The notes beneath the pieces were generated by a model. The model had not been told where the DNA came from and searched no databases. It was given only the letters and a program-made list of their open reading frames with translations. The translations under genes were made by a program, and so were the position numbers. This document shows, in pieces, positions 23,520 through 34,349 of a stretch of 64,000 nt of DNA (its first letter is position 1; every line of letters starts with the position of its first letter). Origin of the DNA: Coptis chinensis (lineage: Eukaryota; Streptophyta; Magnoliopsida; Ranunculales; Ranunculaceae); NCBI GenBank assembly GCA_015680905.1, contig CM027384.1, forward strand, positions 77,409,501 to 77,473,500, written 5' to 3'.

Positions 23520-26310
23520 TGAGAACGACCTGCTGAGAGAGATCGGTAGCGCGCGTGGAGTATATGAGAGGTGGAAATCTCCAGCGACTTGTGAGGATTG
23601 GCTCATGTTAACCATGTGAGCTAGTGGGTGCGAACGCGTTTGCTGCGGTGTGTAGCACGCGTGACACGCGATCCGGCGATTCGCAGAGAAAAAATGTGGC
23701 GCCCCGTTTTTTCGGGATGTGAAAAGACAGGACAGTTGGTTGAAAGTCGTGGGCAGCTAGGGCTAAGGTGTAATCATGATGCCTTGGAAACTGGAGGGGC
23801 GGTTGCTCAAAAATTTCACTTGCTCTGCTGATACTTCATTTGGCTGCTTCGTCTGGTATACAGAACTTCATTACCCCATCATCCTTCAGGTTAGTTCTCT
23901 ACCATTTTTGAACCTCTTCTTCTTGTTTGGTGCTAAACCTCTGTGCTAGAGTTGTTAGGATACCCTGTTAGATACTAGTAGCTAGATTTGTTAGGTTTAG
24001 AAGAGAAAATGTCGGACTCCGATGATACTCGATCTAATGAGGTTCGCGAAGTTTCTCTTGGCTGGGATGACGAAGGTGATGAGAAAGATGAGTCTGTGTG
24101 TGAGATGGTTGAGAGTGATAATGAAGGCGAGGCGGCTGAGGGGGCTAGCAGTGAGGAAGATGTGGCTCGATCTGCGTCTGTAGCTGCTGAAGCTAGCACT
24201 TCAGGTCGCGGTGAGGGGTCGTCATCTTCGAGCGGCCTGCCGCCTCGGGCTGTGGATAAACATGCTTTGAGGGCGTTCCCATATCTGAGAAAGAAATATG
24301 GGATAACCATTAGCGATCTGGAGATCCATGAGCCCTGGCCGAACGCCCGGTTTTAGTGACAGTACACCCCACCAAATCATGGGGTAATCATCGTGAGGGA
24401 CACCGAGGGCACATGGCGATACCGTTCTCCAAGCTGGTTTTGCGAAGTTCCCCGAACCGCTATGGCAAGGCTTCTCTGCTCGGTTTGTAGGGGAACACGT
24501 GGCGATTATTTAAGGTGTTTGACCTCTTGAACGCCAGTGGTGAGTACCGAATCGAGGTCGCTGATGTGATCGAGCACTACCTCGTGAAGCGATCTAGGTC
24601 GCTGAACTTTAGCCTCGCAACGCGAGGCGTATTTGTCCGCTCGATGGATGGTAAGAGTAATGAGTCGTGGGACAAACGACCGCTGCTCCTTGTAGGACGC
24701 TACTGTGCTAGCGGGTTCAGTGTGAACCATAAAATATGCAACTTTACTGGTGGGTAGCGGTAGCGTCATCGATTAGTTTTCCCCATTAATTTGGTTTTGT
24801 TGAACTTTTCTATGAAAATGTTGTTTTGTTGCCTATGCAGATATCCGCTGAAAAGGAGTCAAATCGACAAGTGATCGAGAAGTTAAACGCTTGTCACGAG
24901 ACTAAAAACAAAAGCTACCGAAGTTGCGCATTTCTTTGAAGAGCTTGAGGACACCATTCATTCGGAAAAAGAGTAGAAACGTAATGCCGGAAAGGGGTAA
25001 CTTGAGTGGGAATACGTCGAAGAAAGATGTGATGGAGAAGCGTAAGAGCAATCTGGTGACGCGGGAAGAAAAAAACGGGCGTCTTGGGTTGAAGCGACCA
25101 TGGGAAGTCTTTGGGCTTCGGGTGCGGATCATTAAAGGGCGAGGGACGCTCCTTTCGATCTAGATGACGCCCTCTTTGACATCCCAGAGTATCGAGCTGC
25201 GAAGGCTGCTCGGGTGTCTGAGACCGCACTGGGTGGTGAAGTGCGAACTGGGGGAAGGGCGGCTCGCAACCCGAGGGCGAGACCGATGCCCGACTTCAGC
25301 GTCCTAGGTGAGGACGCCCCTGAGGTTGCCCCGGAGGTCGCTCGACCCCGGGTTGTTGGAGATCCCTCTGGCAAGATGAAGGGAAAGGTTGGCACAAGAG
25401 AGGCTGGTAAGGGGCCGTCCAGTACTGGGAAGGACGAGCTGGAGCGCAACCTAATGTACATTGATGAGGTAACTGGGAAGAAACGTTATGTGAGGAGGTC
25501 CGACTGCAGCTACAAGTCCGCCCCTATAGCTGCTTGCCTGTTAGAGGGGATGACCCTGGACGGTGATAGGAAAGACTTGGATGCCAAGGAGCTGGAGTCG
25601 AACCTGAGGGGGATGGACAAGGCGATGTGCCTGGTAAGTAACTTTTGCGCTCTACCTGACTGTGTGATTGCGCTACATGCTGTTGTTTGATAATAACCTG
25701 ATATATGGTGCGATCTGTCACAGCTGATCGCTGGGTACCAGAAGCTGAAAACGGCTGCGCAGATAGCTGAATTGGAGAAGGCAGACGTTGAGTCGCTAAA
25801 GGGACGAAATATGCCGAATCTGACCGGGTCGGTGCAAGGCGAAAAAGGCCCGATCGGATCTTGTTGAGGCCTCGGCCACCGCTCGACTCGAGAAGACCTC
25901 TGCGGTGAACGAGTCGACCGAGTTGAAGCATGAGGTGGAGGCGTTGAGGGGCCAACTAGCCACTAACGCTTTTAAACTTATGCCGATCGTAAGACTTCCA
26001 CTCTGCAAGCCAAAGAGGCCTATCTCACCATCCGTGCTGAGGTGGAGGAGCTGGAAAGGAAGATGGACGACTGCGGGGAGGAGCCGAACGCCGGGTTTCG
26101 GCAAGCTCGGCGCGCGACCGCCTGAAAGCGGCCGCTCGCTCCTCTGCGGTCGTGTCACCCTCCCTCGCTGGTCTGATGGGTGAGCAGCTTCAGGAGTCCA
26201 GCGATCTCCCTGTGGTTGGTGCTGATGCAATTGTGGCGTCCTCCGGTGGTCCAAGCTCCGTGTCTGTTGTGAATGTTATTCTTGGAGAAGGTTTAGGCGA
26301 AAATGTTTAG
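23520..26310 (+). CDS. Antisense ORF region of the Tat retrotransposon (putative gypsy-type transposon protein), interrupted
   Basis: A coding region opposite to pol. A possible leader intron starts at CTTCAG|GTTAGT (23889) and ends before the ATG at 24009 (AAAATGTC context). The frame to 24356 encodes an acidic Ser/Glu-rich N-terminus (VSLGWDDEGDEKDE, SSSSSGLPPRAVDK), then LRAFPYLRKKYGI. After a break, 24515-24757 reads a conserved-looking block (FKVFDLLNASGEYRIEVADV, WDKRPLLLVG). 25214-25632 gives a basic region with DELERNLMYIDEVTGKKR and ends at a GT donor (25633), matched by an acceptor near 25722. After that come Leu/Glu/Ala heptads (AAQIAELEKADVESLKG, ELKHEVEALRGQLATN, TIRAEVEELERKMDD) typical of coiled coil. 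Antisense ORFs of this layout are known in several Tat-clade elements; the function is unknown. Frameshifts at about 24360, 25160 and 25860 make this copy broken. Confidence 0.6.
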
Positions 26311-26619
26311 GATATATGTTTATTACATGCTGTTGTAATGGGCCTCTGGCCGTAAACAATAGAGCTGGTTTCCTGGGTTGACCTGGGCAGCTCGCTTGTC
26401 TTCGTTGTTATTGACTATGATACTAAATGTTTTATTTGTGCTGGATTTCCTGAGTATTCTCAGCAGCACGGTTAATCTGTGAACTGGGGTGTCCTTGTTG
26501 TCGTTAGGTCGCTACCTTTTTGAATGTGAACCTTGTTGCTCTTTCGTTTTATGCCTTGTCTTGTGTATGAGAGGAATGTTTATATTTGTAAGCGTGTGCC
26601 TGCTATTATGAACTAAATG

Positions 26620-27165
26620 GTGCAGGTCGTTCATATCGATGAGGACGCCGGACGTTCTGTACTCTGGAGCGGCCTGAACTGCATTGCGTGCGTGGCACGT
26701 GTCGGAATATGGGCGGTCAGGGGGTGTGAAATGATGGCTGCCAGGTTGGCTGGCGTTTGGTGTCTCAATGCCATAATGGTGTGCATTGGGAAGAGACGTT
26801 TCGTGAGTTTAAATACGACCGGTCTAGGGAGAGCAACGGCATTTGCTTCTTCTTGTTCTTCCTACTGCTGCTGCTCTTCTTCCTACCTGCTTCGGCTTCT
26901 CTCTGCTTTCCCTTTACTCAGGTACGTTTTTCTGGCTTTCGTTTAGATTGTGACATAGAAACTACTGGCTGCTCTAAGCGTCTTTGTGTTGTTTTCTGTG
27001 TGTAGCTTTCATTATGGCTCGGTGTGTGCCGTACGTCAGAGGAGAAGGGAGTGTAAGAGCGAGTTCCCCTCGCTCATGGAGGAGATGGAGTTCCGTCCTC
27101 ATGTGCATGGGGACCGTGGTAAGAGGAAAGCTGTTGTATCTGGTGGCAAGAGGAGCAAATGATCC
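26620..27165 (+). other. Possible second antisense transcription unit in the Tat element
   Basis: On the plus strand a TTTAAATA element (26809) precedes a CT-rich leader. A CAG|GTACGT donor-like site at 26919 and a TGTGTGTAG acceptor-like site at 27005 follow, then an ATG at 27014. One frame reads RRRECKSEFPSLMEEMEFRP then KRKAVVSGGKRSK-stop, short and basic. The ATG frame itself is less protein-like. This could be a short antisense gene or the remains of one. Evidence is suggestive only. Confidence 0.25.
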
Positions 27166-27699
27166 AAGGGGTCGGGTCGCTCGACCGTGGTTGATGCTCC
27201 GTGATGTTGATTCTGCTTCTTGGTAAGAAATTTTGTTCGTGTTTGTAATGATCCTGCTTGTTCTTTGCCCCTACGAGGGTTAAACATTAGAGTCGTGTGT
27301 CTTGGGCTTGCCCCGAAAGCGTTAACTTTTTTTTTTTTTTTTTGAACCGGGTTTCCACGAAAATGGCAGTTCGTTAATTTTTCTTACTTTGTTCCCTGGT
27401 CCGATCTGGATTTCCTGGGTGCACCCAGCAGATCGGTGGGTTTGAACTGGTTATCTGAACCCTGTTGTATATCTCCATGGTAATTGTAAGCTTAATGTTT
27501 TCCTTTTGCTTGATTGACTGTGACTAGTGCTAGCTTATTTAGTTTATTGGGCTTGTCTCTAGGATATGTTCTCATTAAGCGTTATACTTGTTTACTCTTG
27601 TTCGGAAAAGCGATCTAGGAGATGTAGGTGTCCGGCTAGTGTAGACTTAGGGGCTCGTGGCCTTGTGATTCCCTGAGGGCGTGTTGCTTACTGAGATCG
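27166..27699. other. Untranslated spacer of the Tat element
   Basis: No coding signal was recognised. It contains a poly-T run at about 27328-27345 and leads into the tandem-repeat array. Confidence 0.45.
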
Positions 27700-28530
27700 T
27701 TCTTTCGTAGGTTCTAGGAGTATAGGTTCTCAACGAGTAACACTCGGAGGGGCGAGGAGCCCCAGACGCCCCCGAAAGCCGCTCGCGTTGCTTGCCCGAT
27801 CGTCGTAGTAGCCCCGGGCGGGTCTTGCCCCGAAAAGCGTTCTCGCTGAGTTGATCGTAGGAGTATAGGTTCTCAACTTAGCGAGATTCGGAGAGGCGAT
27901 GAGCCTGTAAGCTCCCGAGAGCGTTCTGCTCGCATGAGAGCGTGTATAGCCCCTGAGGGTGTGCTGCTCCTGAGAGCGTTCTCGCTGAGTTGACCCTAGA
28001 AGTATAGGTCCTCAACTTAGCGAGATTCGGAGAGGCGATGAGCCCCAGGCTCTCCTCGAGCGCCCACGAGGCGTTGCTCGCCGCATGAGAGTGTATAGCC
28101 CCCGAGGCGCTTTCCGCTTGCCTGAGAACGCTCTCGTTTGCCGAGTTGACCCTAGAAGTATAGGTCCTCAACTTAGCGAGATTCGAGAGACGATGAGCCC
28201 AGTAGGCTCTCCCGAGGCGTTCGCGCATGAGAGCGTGTATAGCCCCTGAGGGCGTGCTGCTCGAGAGCGTTCTCGCTGAGTTGACCCTAGAAGTATAGGT
28301 CATCAACTTAGCGAGATTCGAGAGGCGATGAGCCCCCGAGGGCTCTCCCCGAGCGTTCGCGCTCACATGAGTCCTCAACTATAGCCCCCCGAGGAGCGTC
28401 TTTGCTCCGAGAGCGTTCTCTTCACATGAGTTAACCCTAGAAGTATAGGTCCTCAACTTAGCGAGATTCGGAGAGGCGATGAGCCTGTAGGCTCCTGAGA
28501 GCGTTCTGCTCGCATGAGAGCGTGTATATG
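27700..28530. repeat. Tandem repeat array in the Tat 3' untranslated region
   Basis: About six units, 135-156 bp apart, each contain TATAGGTCCTCAACTTAGCG-like cores (core starts at 27721, 27864, 28003, 28159, 28294, 28444). Between cores lie GC-rich variable segments with GAGAGCG/CGCATGAGAGCGTGTATAGCC motifs. The spacing and composition differ from flanking DNA. Tat-clade elements are known for such hypervariable tandem repeats between pol and the 3' LTR. The open frame seen across it on the minus strand is a product of the repeat. Confidence 0.9.
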
Positions 28531-28672
28531 ATGCTTGTGGTGCGATTGGCTTAGCTTGGAGACTTGAATAAACAAAAATTGTCGTTTATGATGACAATCT
28601 TCAGTAGCTTACACTTGAACTTGTAGTACATGTGGACATGAATTACAATACATAATGCCGCTACTAGTAAAA

Positions 28673-29760
28673 CTATTTTAGTAAGTATGTGTTCCAAGGT
28701 CGTGGCAGCAACTTCCCTTCCTGGGTTTTAATCCAATACGCTCCATTGCCAACGACGCGTTCTACAATGTAAGGGCCTTCCCACGTAGGCGCTAGCTTTG
28801 AGTCATCTTGAGTTTTCTTCAAAACTAGATCCCCAGGTTGAAAAGATCGGGGGTGTACTCGTTTGTTGTAGGATTGCTTTAGGACTTGTTGGTAGGATGC
28901 TACTCTAATAGCTGCTAGATCGCGCCGTTCCTCGAGGAGGTCGATCTCTCGAGCTAACACTGAGTCGTTAAGGCCTGACTCGACAAGCTCAGATCGGGTT
29001 GTTGTGATTGTCAGCTCGGTGGGGATGACGGCTTCTGTGCCATAACATAAGAAAAATGGCGATTCGCCGGTGCTGGAGCGAGCTGTGGTGCGGTGAGCCC
29101 ATAGTATGTTTTCGAGCTGATTTGGCCATTGGCTCTTGTTCTTTTCAATCTTTTTCTTCAAATTCTCTAGAATAGCTTTGTTGCTGGCCTCTGCATGACC
29201 ATTGCTTTGAGCGTACTGGGGAGTGGAAAATGCGTGAACTATCTTCCATTTGGCCAGGAACTCTCTGACCGTTTTGCCTTTGAACTGGGAGCCTTTGTCC
29301 ATCACTAGTGTGTGTGGTAAGTCGAATCTGGTGATGATATGAGTCCAAATGAAATTCCTGACATGTGATTCTTTGACGTGTGCCAACGGAATTGCTTCGA
29401 CCCACTTAGTGAAATAATCTGTGGCAGCAAGAACGAAGCGAAAGCCGGTGCTCTTCTAAGGGATGAATGGTCCCATAATGTCCATGCCCCACATGTGGAA
29501 CGGCCAAGGGCTCGCGATGTTGATCAATTCGCTGGTCGGGCAGATAATGTTGTGACCAAATGTTTGACATTTGACACACTTGAGGACATACGATTTGGCA
29601 TCGATCTGCATACGGGGCCAGAAGTATCCTTGGGAGATCGCTTTGTGGGCCAGTGAGCGACCTCCGACATGATTGCCACATTCTCCTTCATGGATCTCGG
29701 CGAAGATTAACTAACCTTGCTCTGGACTGATGCACCTCAGATGAGGTCCTCCTGCGGACT
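28673..29760 (-). pseudogene. Tat integrase domain
   Basis: Inserts the reverse-transcribed DNA into the genome. In order on the minus strand: the His/Cys zinc region (EIHEGECGNH...CVKCQTF), the catalytic core with MDIMGPF, a second Asp in VMDKGSQF and the Glu in NGHAEASNK, then the C-terminal GPYIVERV-type domain ending at 28673. The frame is the same throughout but has an in-frame TAG at 29713-29711 and another at 29458-29456, between the first and second catalytic Asp. The open part 29386-28673 covers the second Asp, the Glu and the C-terminus. Confidence 0.92.
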
Positions 29761-30834
29761 TTCGGAATAACCTGTTATTCAACAAACAATAGCTACGTGC
29801 CTGGTGTGGGACCTTTCTGGCTTTGGTACGCTCATCTGGAAGTGTGCCGTGCTGGATGTATTGTATAATAGGCTGCATCCATGTTTGACACATCTGATCT
29901 TCAGAGAGTGGGCACAGGTCGCTGATTGCCAAGACATGGTTTGCTTGGTAGGCTGGTCGATCGACCACTTCAATGGTCAGTTGTCTAGGGGCACAATTCG
30001 GTGTCTGAGTGGCTAAGTATGCTAAGCTATCTACGTGACGGTTCTCGTCACGCAAAAAATGGTGTATCGTAGCTCTGCTAAAGGAAGGAAGCAAATCATT
30101 AACAACTTGAAGGTACTTGGAAAGGTTACCTTCGCTGGTAGTGTACTCTTTTGCGACCTGGCGAACGACCAGTTGCGAGTCACTAAAGATTTAGATCTCC
30201 TTTACACCAAGCTGGATTGCCGCACGCATTCCCATTATTAGTGCTTCATACTCTGCTTCGTTGTTGGAAGTTGCGAAGTCTATGCGGACTGCTTTCTCTA
30301 TCATAGTTCCCTCCGGGGATACTAAAACGACTCCGATACCGCTACCTCCTGGGTTGCTGGAACCATCGACGTAGAGGGACCAAACTGTTTTTATGTTTGC
30401 TTTTGTGGGTGCGACCTCTGTTTCTGACTCCCAATTGGGGTCGTCGACTGGAAAATCTGCTAGGAAATCTGCGACGACCTGACCTTTCTGCGACGTGCGG
30501 GGGACGAATTCCATGTGGTGCTCGCCCAACTCTTCGGCCCATATTGCCATCCTGGTGGTCTTATTTTCCTTGTGAAGGATCCTCTTCAACGGGAGATCGC
30601 TAAGTACTTTGATTGGATGGGCTTGGAAGTAAGGTCTGAATTTTCTTGCCGAGTATAGCAAAGCAAGGACTGCTCTCTCTACGTGGGAGTAATTCCTCTC
30701 TGCTAGAGTTAGTGTCTTACTTGTGAAGTAGATCGGCTTTTCTGAATTGTGTTCCTCTTTGAATAGGACCGAACTGATGGCGAAATCCGATACTGCCAGA
30801 TAAAGCCCCAAAGTTTCTCCGTTTGTCGGTTTAG
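29761..30834 (-). pseudogene. Tat RNase H region (RT connection domain plus second RNase H)
   Basis: The first half (30811 to about 30500) matches the RNase-H-like connection domain of Ty3/gypsy RT (SEKPIYFTSKTLTLAERNYS, ARKFRPYFQAHPIKVLSDLP). The second half is a separate RNase H with Asp in YVDGSSN and Glu in NNEAEYEAL, and the third acidic residue in IFSDSQLVV. An in-frame TAA at 30193-30191 falls just before that last motif. A second RNase H of this form is a hallmark of Tat elements. A frameshift around 30811-30835 separates it from RT. Confidence 0.9.
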
Positions 30835-31746
30835 CTAAGACGGGGGTGTTGTCAGGTATTCCTTAAGAGTGGAGAATGCTTGGTGGCATTGATCATTCCA
30901 TGAAAATTGCTCGCCTTTCTTTAGTATCCGGCCGGCATTTGAACGGATGCATTTGAATCGGTTGAGTCGCGGATTTGCAACTTTTTGTACTTCTTTGTTT
31001 GTGGTCCGCATGTCGATGAACGCCCGAATTTGGTCTGGATTTGCTTCGATACCTCGTTGCGAGACCTGATAACATAGAAATTTTCCGGAGGACGCTCCAA
31101 AAAGGCACTTCTCTGGGTTCAGCTTCATTCCGGTTCGTCGTAGTCTGGAGAACGCTTGCTCGAGGTGAGTGAGGTGGTCGCCTGCTTTCTTGCTTTTGAC
31201 AACCATATCGTCGATGTATACCTCCATGGTATCGCCTAACATGTCCTGGAACATGTCGGTTACAAGTCGTTGATATGTCGCCCCTACATTTTTCAGTCCG
31301 AATGGAAGAACATTGTAATAATAAATTCCTTGCTCAGTGATGAATGAGGTCTTCTCCTGATCTTCTTCGGCAAGTGGTATTTGGTTGTACCCATTATATG
31401 CATCCATGAATGATAGCAACTCGTGCCCACAAGTCTGGTCGACTAGTTGGTCGATTCTTGGTAGTGGGAAGCTGTCTTTTGGAGTTTCTTGGTTGACGTT
31501 GGTGAAGTCAACGCACAAGCAGACTGTACCATTCTTTTTCGGGACTGCCACTATGTTTGCGACCCACTCTGGGTAATCGACCTTCCGGATGAAACCTACT
31601 TGTTTGAGCTTATCTACCTCATCGTTGATTGCTTTTTGAAAGCGTAATGACAGTCTCCTAGGTCGTTGTCAAACTAGTTTGGCACCAGGTTTGATGTTTA
31701 ACCGATGGCATGCCACGTTAGGGTCTATGCCAGGCACGTCGATATA
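30835..31746 (-). pseudogene. Tat reverse transcriptase domain
   Basis: RNA-dependent DNA polymerase of the retrotransposon. Motifs on the minus strand: KLKQVGFIRKV and PEWVANIVAVPKKNG, FMDAYNGYNQIPL with the first catalytic Asp, LPFGLKNVGATYQRLV, and YIDDMVVKS with the Asp pair, followed by LNPEKCLFGA. An in-frame TGA lies at 31671-31669, upstream of the fingers, and the frame is lost near 30835 at the junction with RNase H. The catalytic residues themselves are intact. Confidence 0.93.
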
Positions 31747-32231
31747 CTACCAATCGAACACGTCTTTATTCATGGACAGAAAATTTACAAGATGAGCTTT
31801 AAGTGTGGGGTCGAGGTTAGCCCCGACATAGACGAGTTTAGGGTCGTCTTCAGTTCCCAGATTCACTTGCTGCTTATCTGGAGTCGGTGTTTGGTTATGC
31901 GCGTTCTGAGTGCTCGCTGGAAGATTGTGCTTTGCCGATGTTGGGCTAGTCTGATGACTGGCTGGAATAGCCGTAGGAGTTGGGGCGTCTTCTGTGGTTA
32001 CAACAACAGGGTCATAAGTGATTTCGCGTTGCGTGACAACGTAAACCGGTGGTGTCTTTCGCGACTCCCGGGTTGGATGAGAGCTGGTGGTGCGGCCTCG
32101 AGACTTTGCTTGCATGCGATGTTTTCCACTGGGGCGACCTCAAGGATTTGCGATGCTGGTATGACAGCTGACTTGGTAGCGGTCGGGAACCGGGCTGGTG
32201 AGGGGAAGTTTTTATTGGAGCCCCCAGCGTT
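31747..32231 (-). pseudogene. Tat protease-RT linker
   Basis: A Pro/Thr/Ser-rich linker (32115-31747) leads into the segment before RT (VNLGTEDDPKLVYVGANLDP, MNKDVFDW). An in-frame TAG at 31749-31747 interrupts it. It is a typical spacer between protease and polymerase in Tat polyproteins. Confidence 0.75.
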
Positions 32232-32938
32232 CTATTTTGGTGCGCTAGCTCGCACCTCAGCCACTAAGTCTTTGGCCATTGTGTAGCTAGTGGGCTCGTA
32301 GTTGACGGTGATGGGAGGTTCAGCGATCTTGTTTGCTGCGATGATCTGGTTACAATGATGGGCCTCGAGCTGGTTGCTTCGAAGCTCCATCATTCCCCTT
32401 GGGCCAGGGAAACGGATCACTTGGTGCAACGTGGACGGTACGGCCTGCATCTGATGTATCCACCGTCGTCCTAGAATGGCGTTGTAGGATGACTTGGTAT
32501 CTAGGACGCCAAACGCTGCGTGTTGAAGTTTAATTTTTGTCTTCCCGAACCCACCGAGACCGGGAGTATGATGTCTCCTATTGGATCGGCCCGGAGCCAT
32601 TGAATCCAAGAGGGTGTGATGGGGTCTATGAAGACCGACTTTGGCAAGTTCATCTCTGATCGTGTGGTAGAACAAAATATCGCAAGAGCTGCCGGATCGA
32701 TCAAAACTCGCTTGACGGTCCAGTCACTGATTTTGACGTGGACCACGAGTGCGTCGTTATGCGGGAGGCAGACCTTGTTGAGGTCGGCCTCTGAGAAGGT
32801 GATGTCTCCTGTTCTACGCCCTGAACTGCGTGGCGCTGGTGCGGCTTGTGAAGAAAAGTTGTACACTTCATGGATGGCACCGACGCGCGCCTTTTTTCCC
32901 GCTAACTTCGAGGCGGAATCATCCCGGAGTGTGATCAT
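32232..32938 (-). pseudogene. Tat aspartic protease domain
   Basis: The frame at 32938-32501 reads HNDALVVHVKISDWTVKRVL followed by IDPAALAIF, at the place where these proteases have the Asp-centred active site. The residues after the Asp are not the usual small Gly/Ser set, so activity is doubtful. The continuation SSYNAILGRRWIHQM and AVPSTLHQVIRFPGP lies in another frame (32675-32232), so a frameshift sits at about 32540-32500. Confidence 0.85.
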
Positions 32939-32949
32939 GTGGATGGTTC

Positions 32950-34300
32950 CGTGCCGTGCTCACGCCCTCTTGATGTCGACGGCGATCTTGACGGACGCGT
33001 TCTGGAACGCCCTTCCGCCGTGAGGCGACTTTGGGACCGCAGACGCTCCGTCGGGTGGGGTCCCGCCAGTCATTATTATCGGGCCATGAGTTTGTGGCGC
33101 AGTCGCCGTCGTCGTATATTGGTGTATCTTGCTTGATGTGCCCGGCCCGACCAGTCTTGCAAGTAATGCTTGAGCCCCCAAAGATACGCCGGTCTCATGG
33201 CAATTGGCGCGATGGAACACGCAGTAAATGGTCGAGGCGATCTGCCGGCGCGCCTTTGTCTCCTCGGTCGGTAAAGGCGCTTCGCTTGATCTTCTCTAGT
33301 ATGTAACTAGGAGATCCGGTGAGCAATGCAAATGAATTCTCGATCATTTCTTGGTTTGGGTTTGGAGGGTTGCCCTTGTTGTTGTTCGGGTCGTTTCCTG
33401 TAGGGATGATGCTACCTCGTAAACCTCTCCTTCTTCGTTTCTTCTTCTTCTTGTTCTCGCCTGCGGACCTCTTTGCGACTTGATGTATTTATCTACTCGA
33501 AAGCGCATTTCGCCGCCGTTTCGGTTGGTCTTTCGGGAGCGATCCGTTAGGTCGGTATTGCGGGTGGCGGCGGTTGTGAAAGCCATCGCGCAAAATGACT
33601 CTTTGAGGCCGCTTTCCATGTCCAAGAGCTCTGTTTTGAACCGGCTTAGGAAGGAGTTGTAGGTTTCCTCCTTGCTTGCCTAGCGAAATGGAAGAGTGAA
33701 TTGAGATCACCCTTCTTACATCCGTTGTGGGCGTCTTGGCACGTAACGTGCCTGCAAGTCGGTGAAGCTTTTTTTATGGAGTCCGCCTCGCGGAGAAGAA
33801 CCAATCGAGTGGGCCATCCTTTAGACTTCGCCGGAAATAGTCCGCGGTGGAGATGGTCGAACTCGGTCGCGATGTAGAGGGGCAAGACTTTGAACATATC
33901 GTGCTATATCTTTGGCTCGGGCATGCGGCCGCCGTCGTTATCGAACCGTGGTTGGACAAAGTCCGGAGGAGAGACTTTGTCGCGATCTTCAAGACAAATG
34001 GGGATGCGGTAGGTTTTCAACATCTTTTGCACTATCGAGTGGAATCCTTCTTGACCGCGTTTTTTGTCGAGCCTTTGGTTTAGCTTCGGTGATCCGTTGG
34101 TCGACGCGTTGATGACGCCGTCCTCCTGCCGGTGACTCCTAGTGGGTTACGTGTGTCCACCACGGCGGCGGAGTGTGATGTTTTCTTCGCCGAGCTCGGC
34201 TATTTGCTCGTTCACTGTCCCTAGTTGGCCTGCTAGAAGGTGGAGTTGAGCTTCGAGGCTTGCCATGCTTCGTGGGCTTGAAAATTTTGGTTACCGGTTT
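32950..34300 (-). pseudogene. Tat gag region, heavily frameshifted
   Basis: Capsid/nucleocapsid part of the retrotransposon. Short minus-strand pieces in different frames are recognisable: LKDGPLDWFFSAR (capsid-like, about 33800), CKKGDLNSLFHFARQ (about 33700), and near the end a CX2H-type segment (FHRANCHETGVSLGAQ, about 33200) where Tat gag has its zinc-knuckle-like motif. No frame stays open for more than about 90 codons. The density of small indels is higher here than in pol. Confidence 0.65.
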
Positions 34301-34325
34301 CTTTGGAAATGGTTTGGTTACTCAA

Positions 34326-34349
34326 TGTCGAGACCACCACGACGGCCAA
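34326..34349 (-). other. Primer-binding-site region next to the 5' LTR
   Basis: On the minus strand the sequence directly after the 5' LTR is TTGGCCGTCGTGGTGGTCTC. It resembles the TTGGCGCCGTC-type primer sites common in plant gypsy elements but lacks a GC pair. The tRNA cannot be named with confidence. Confidence 0.45.

Noticed and set aside
25132-26254. Minus-strand open frames opposite the antisense ORF (25461-25132, 25955-25524, 26254-25796)
   Set aside because: They are complement shadows of the plus-strand coding region, Ser/Pro-rich from GC-rich codons, with no recognised motif.
26617-26946. 109-codon plus-strand frame, Cys/Ser-rich
   Set aside because: It covers the leader-like CT-rich stretch of the possible second antisense unit; composition is dictated by TCT/TGC runs and no family is evident.
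27878-28378. Long minus-strand open frame with repeating SNLAKL.TYTSRVNSA text
   Set aside because: It lies entirely in the tandem-repeat array and its periodic protein text follows the DNA repeat; there is no independent coding evidence.
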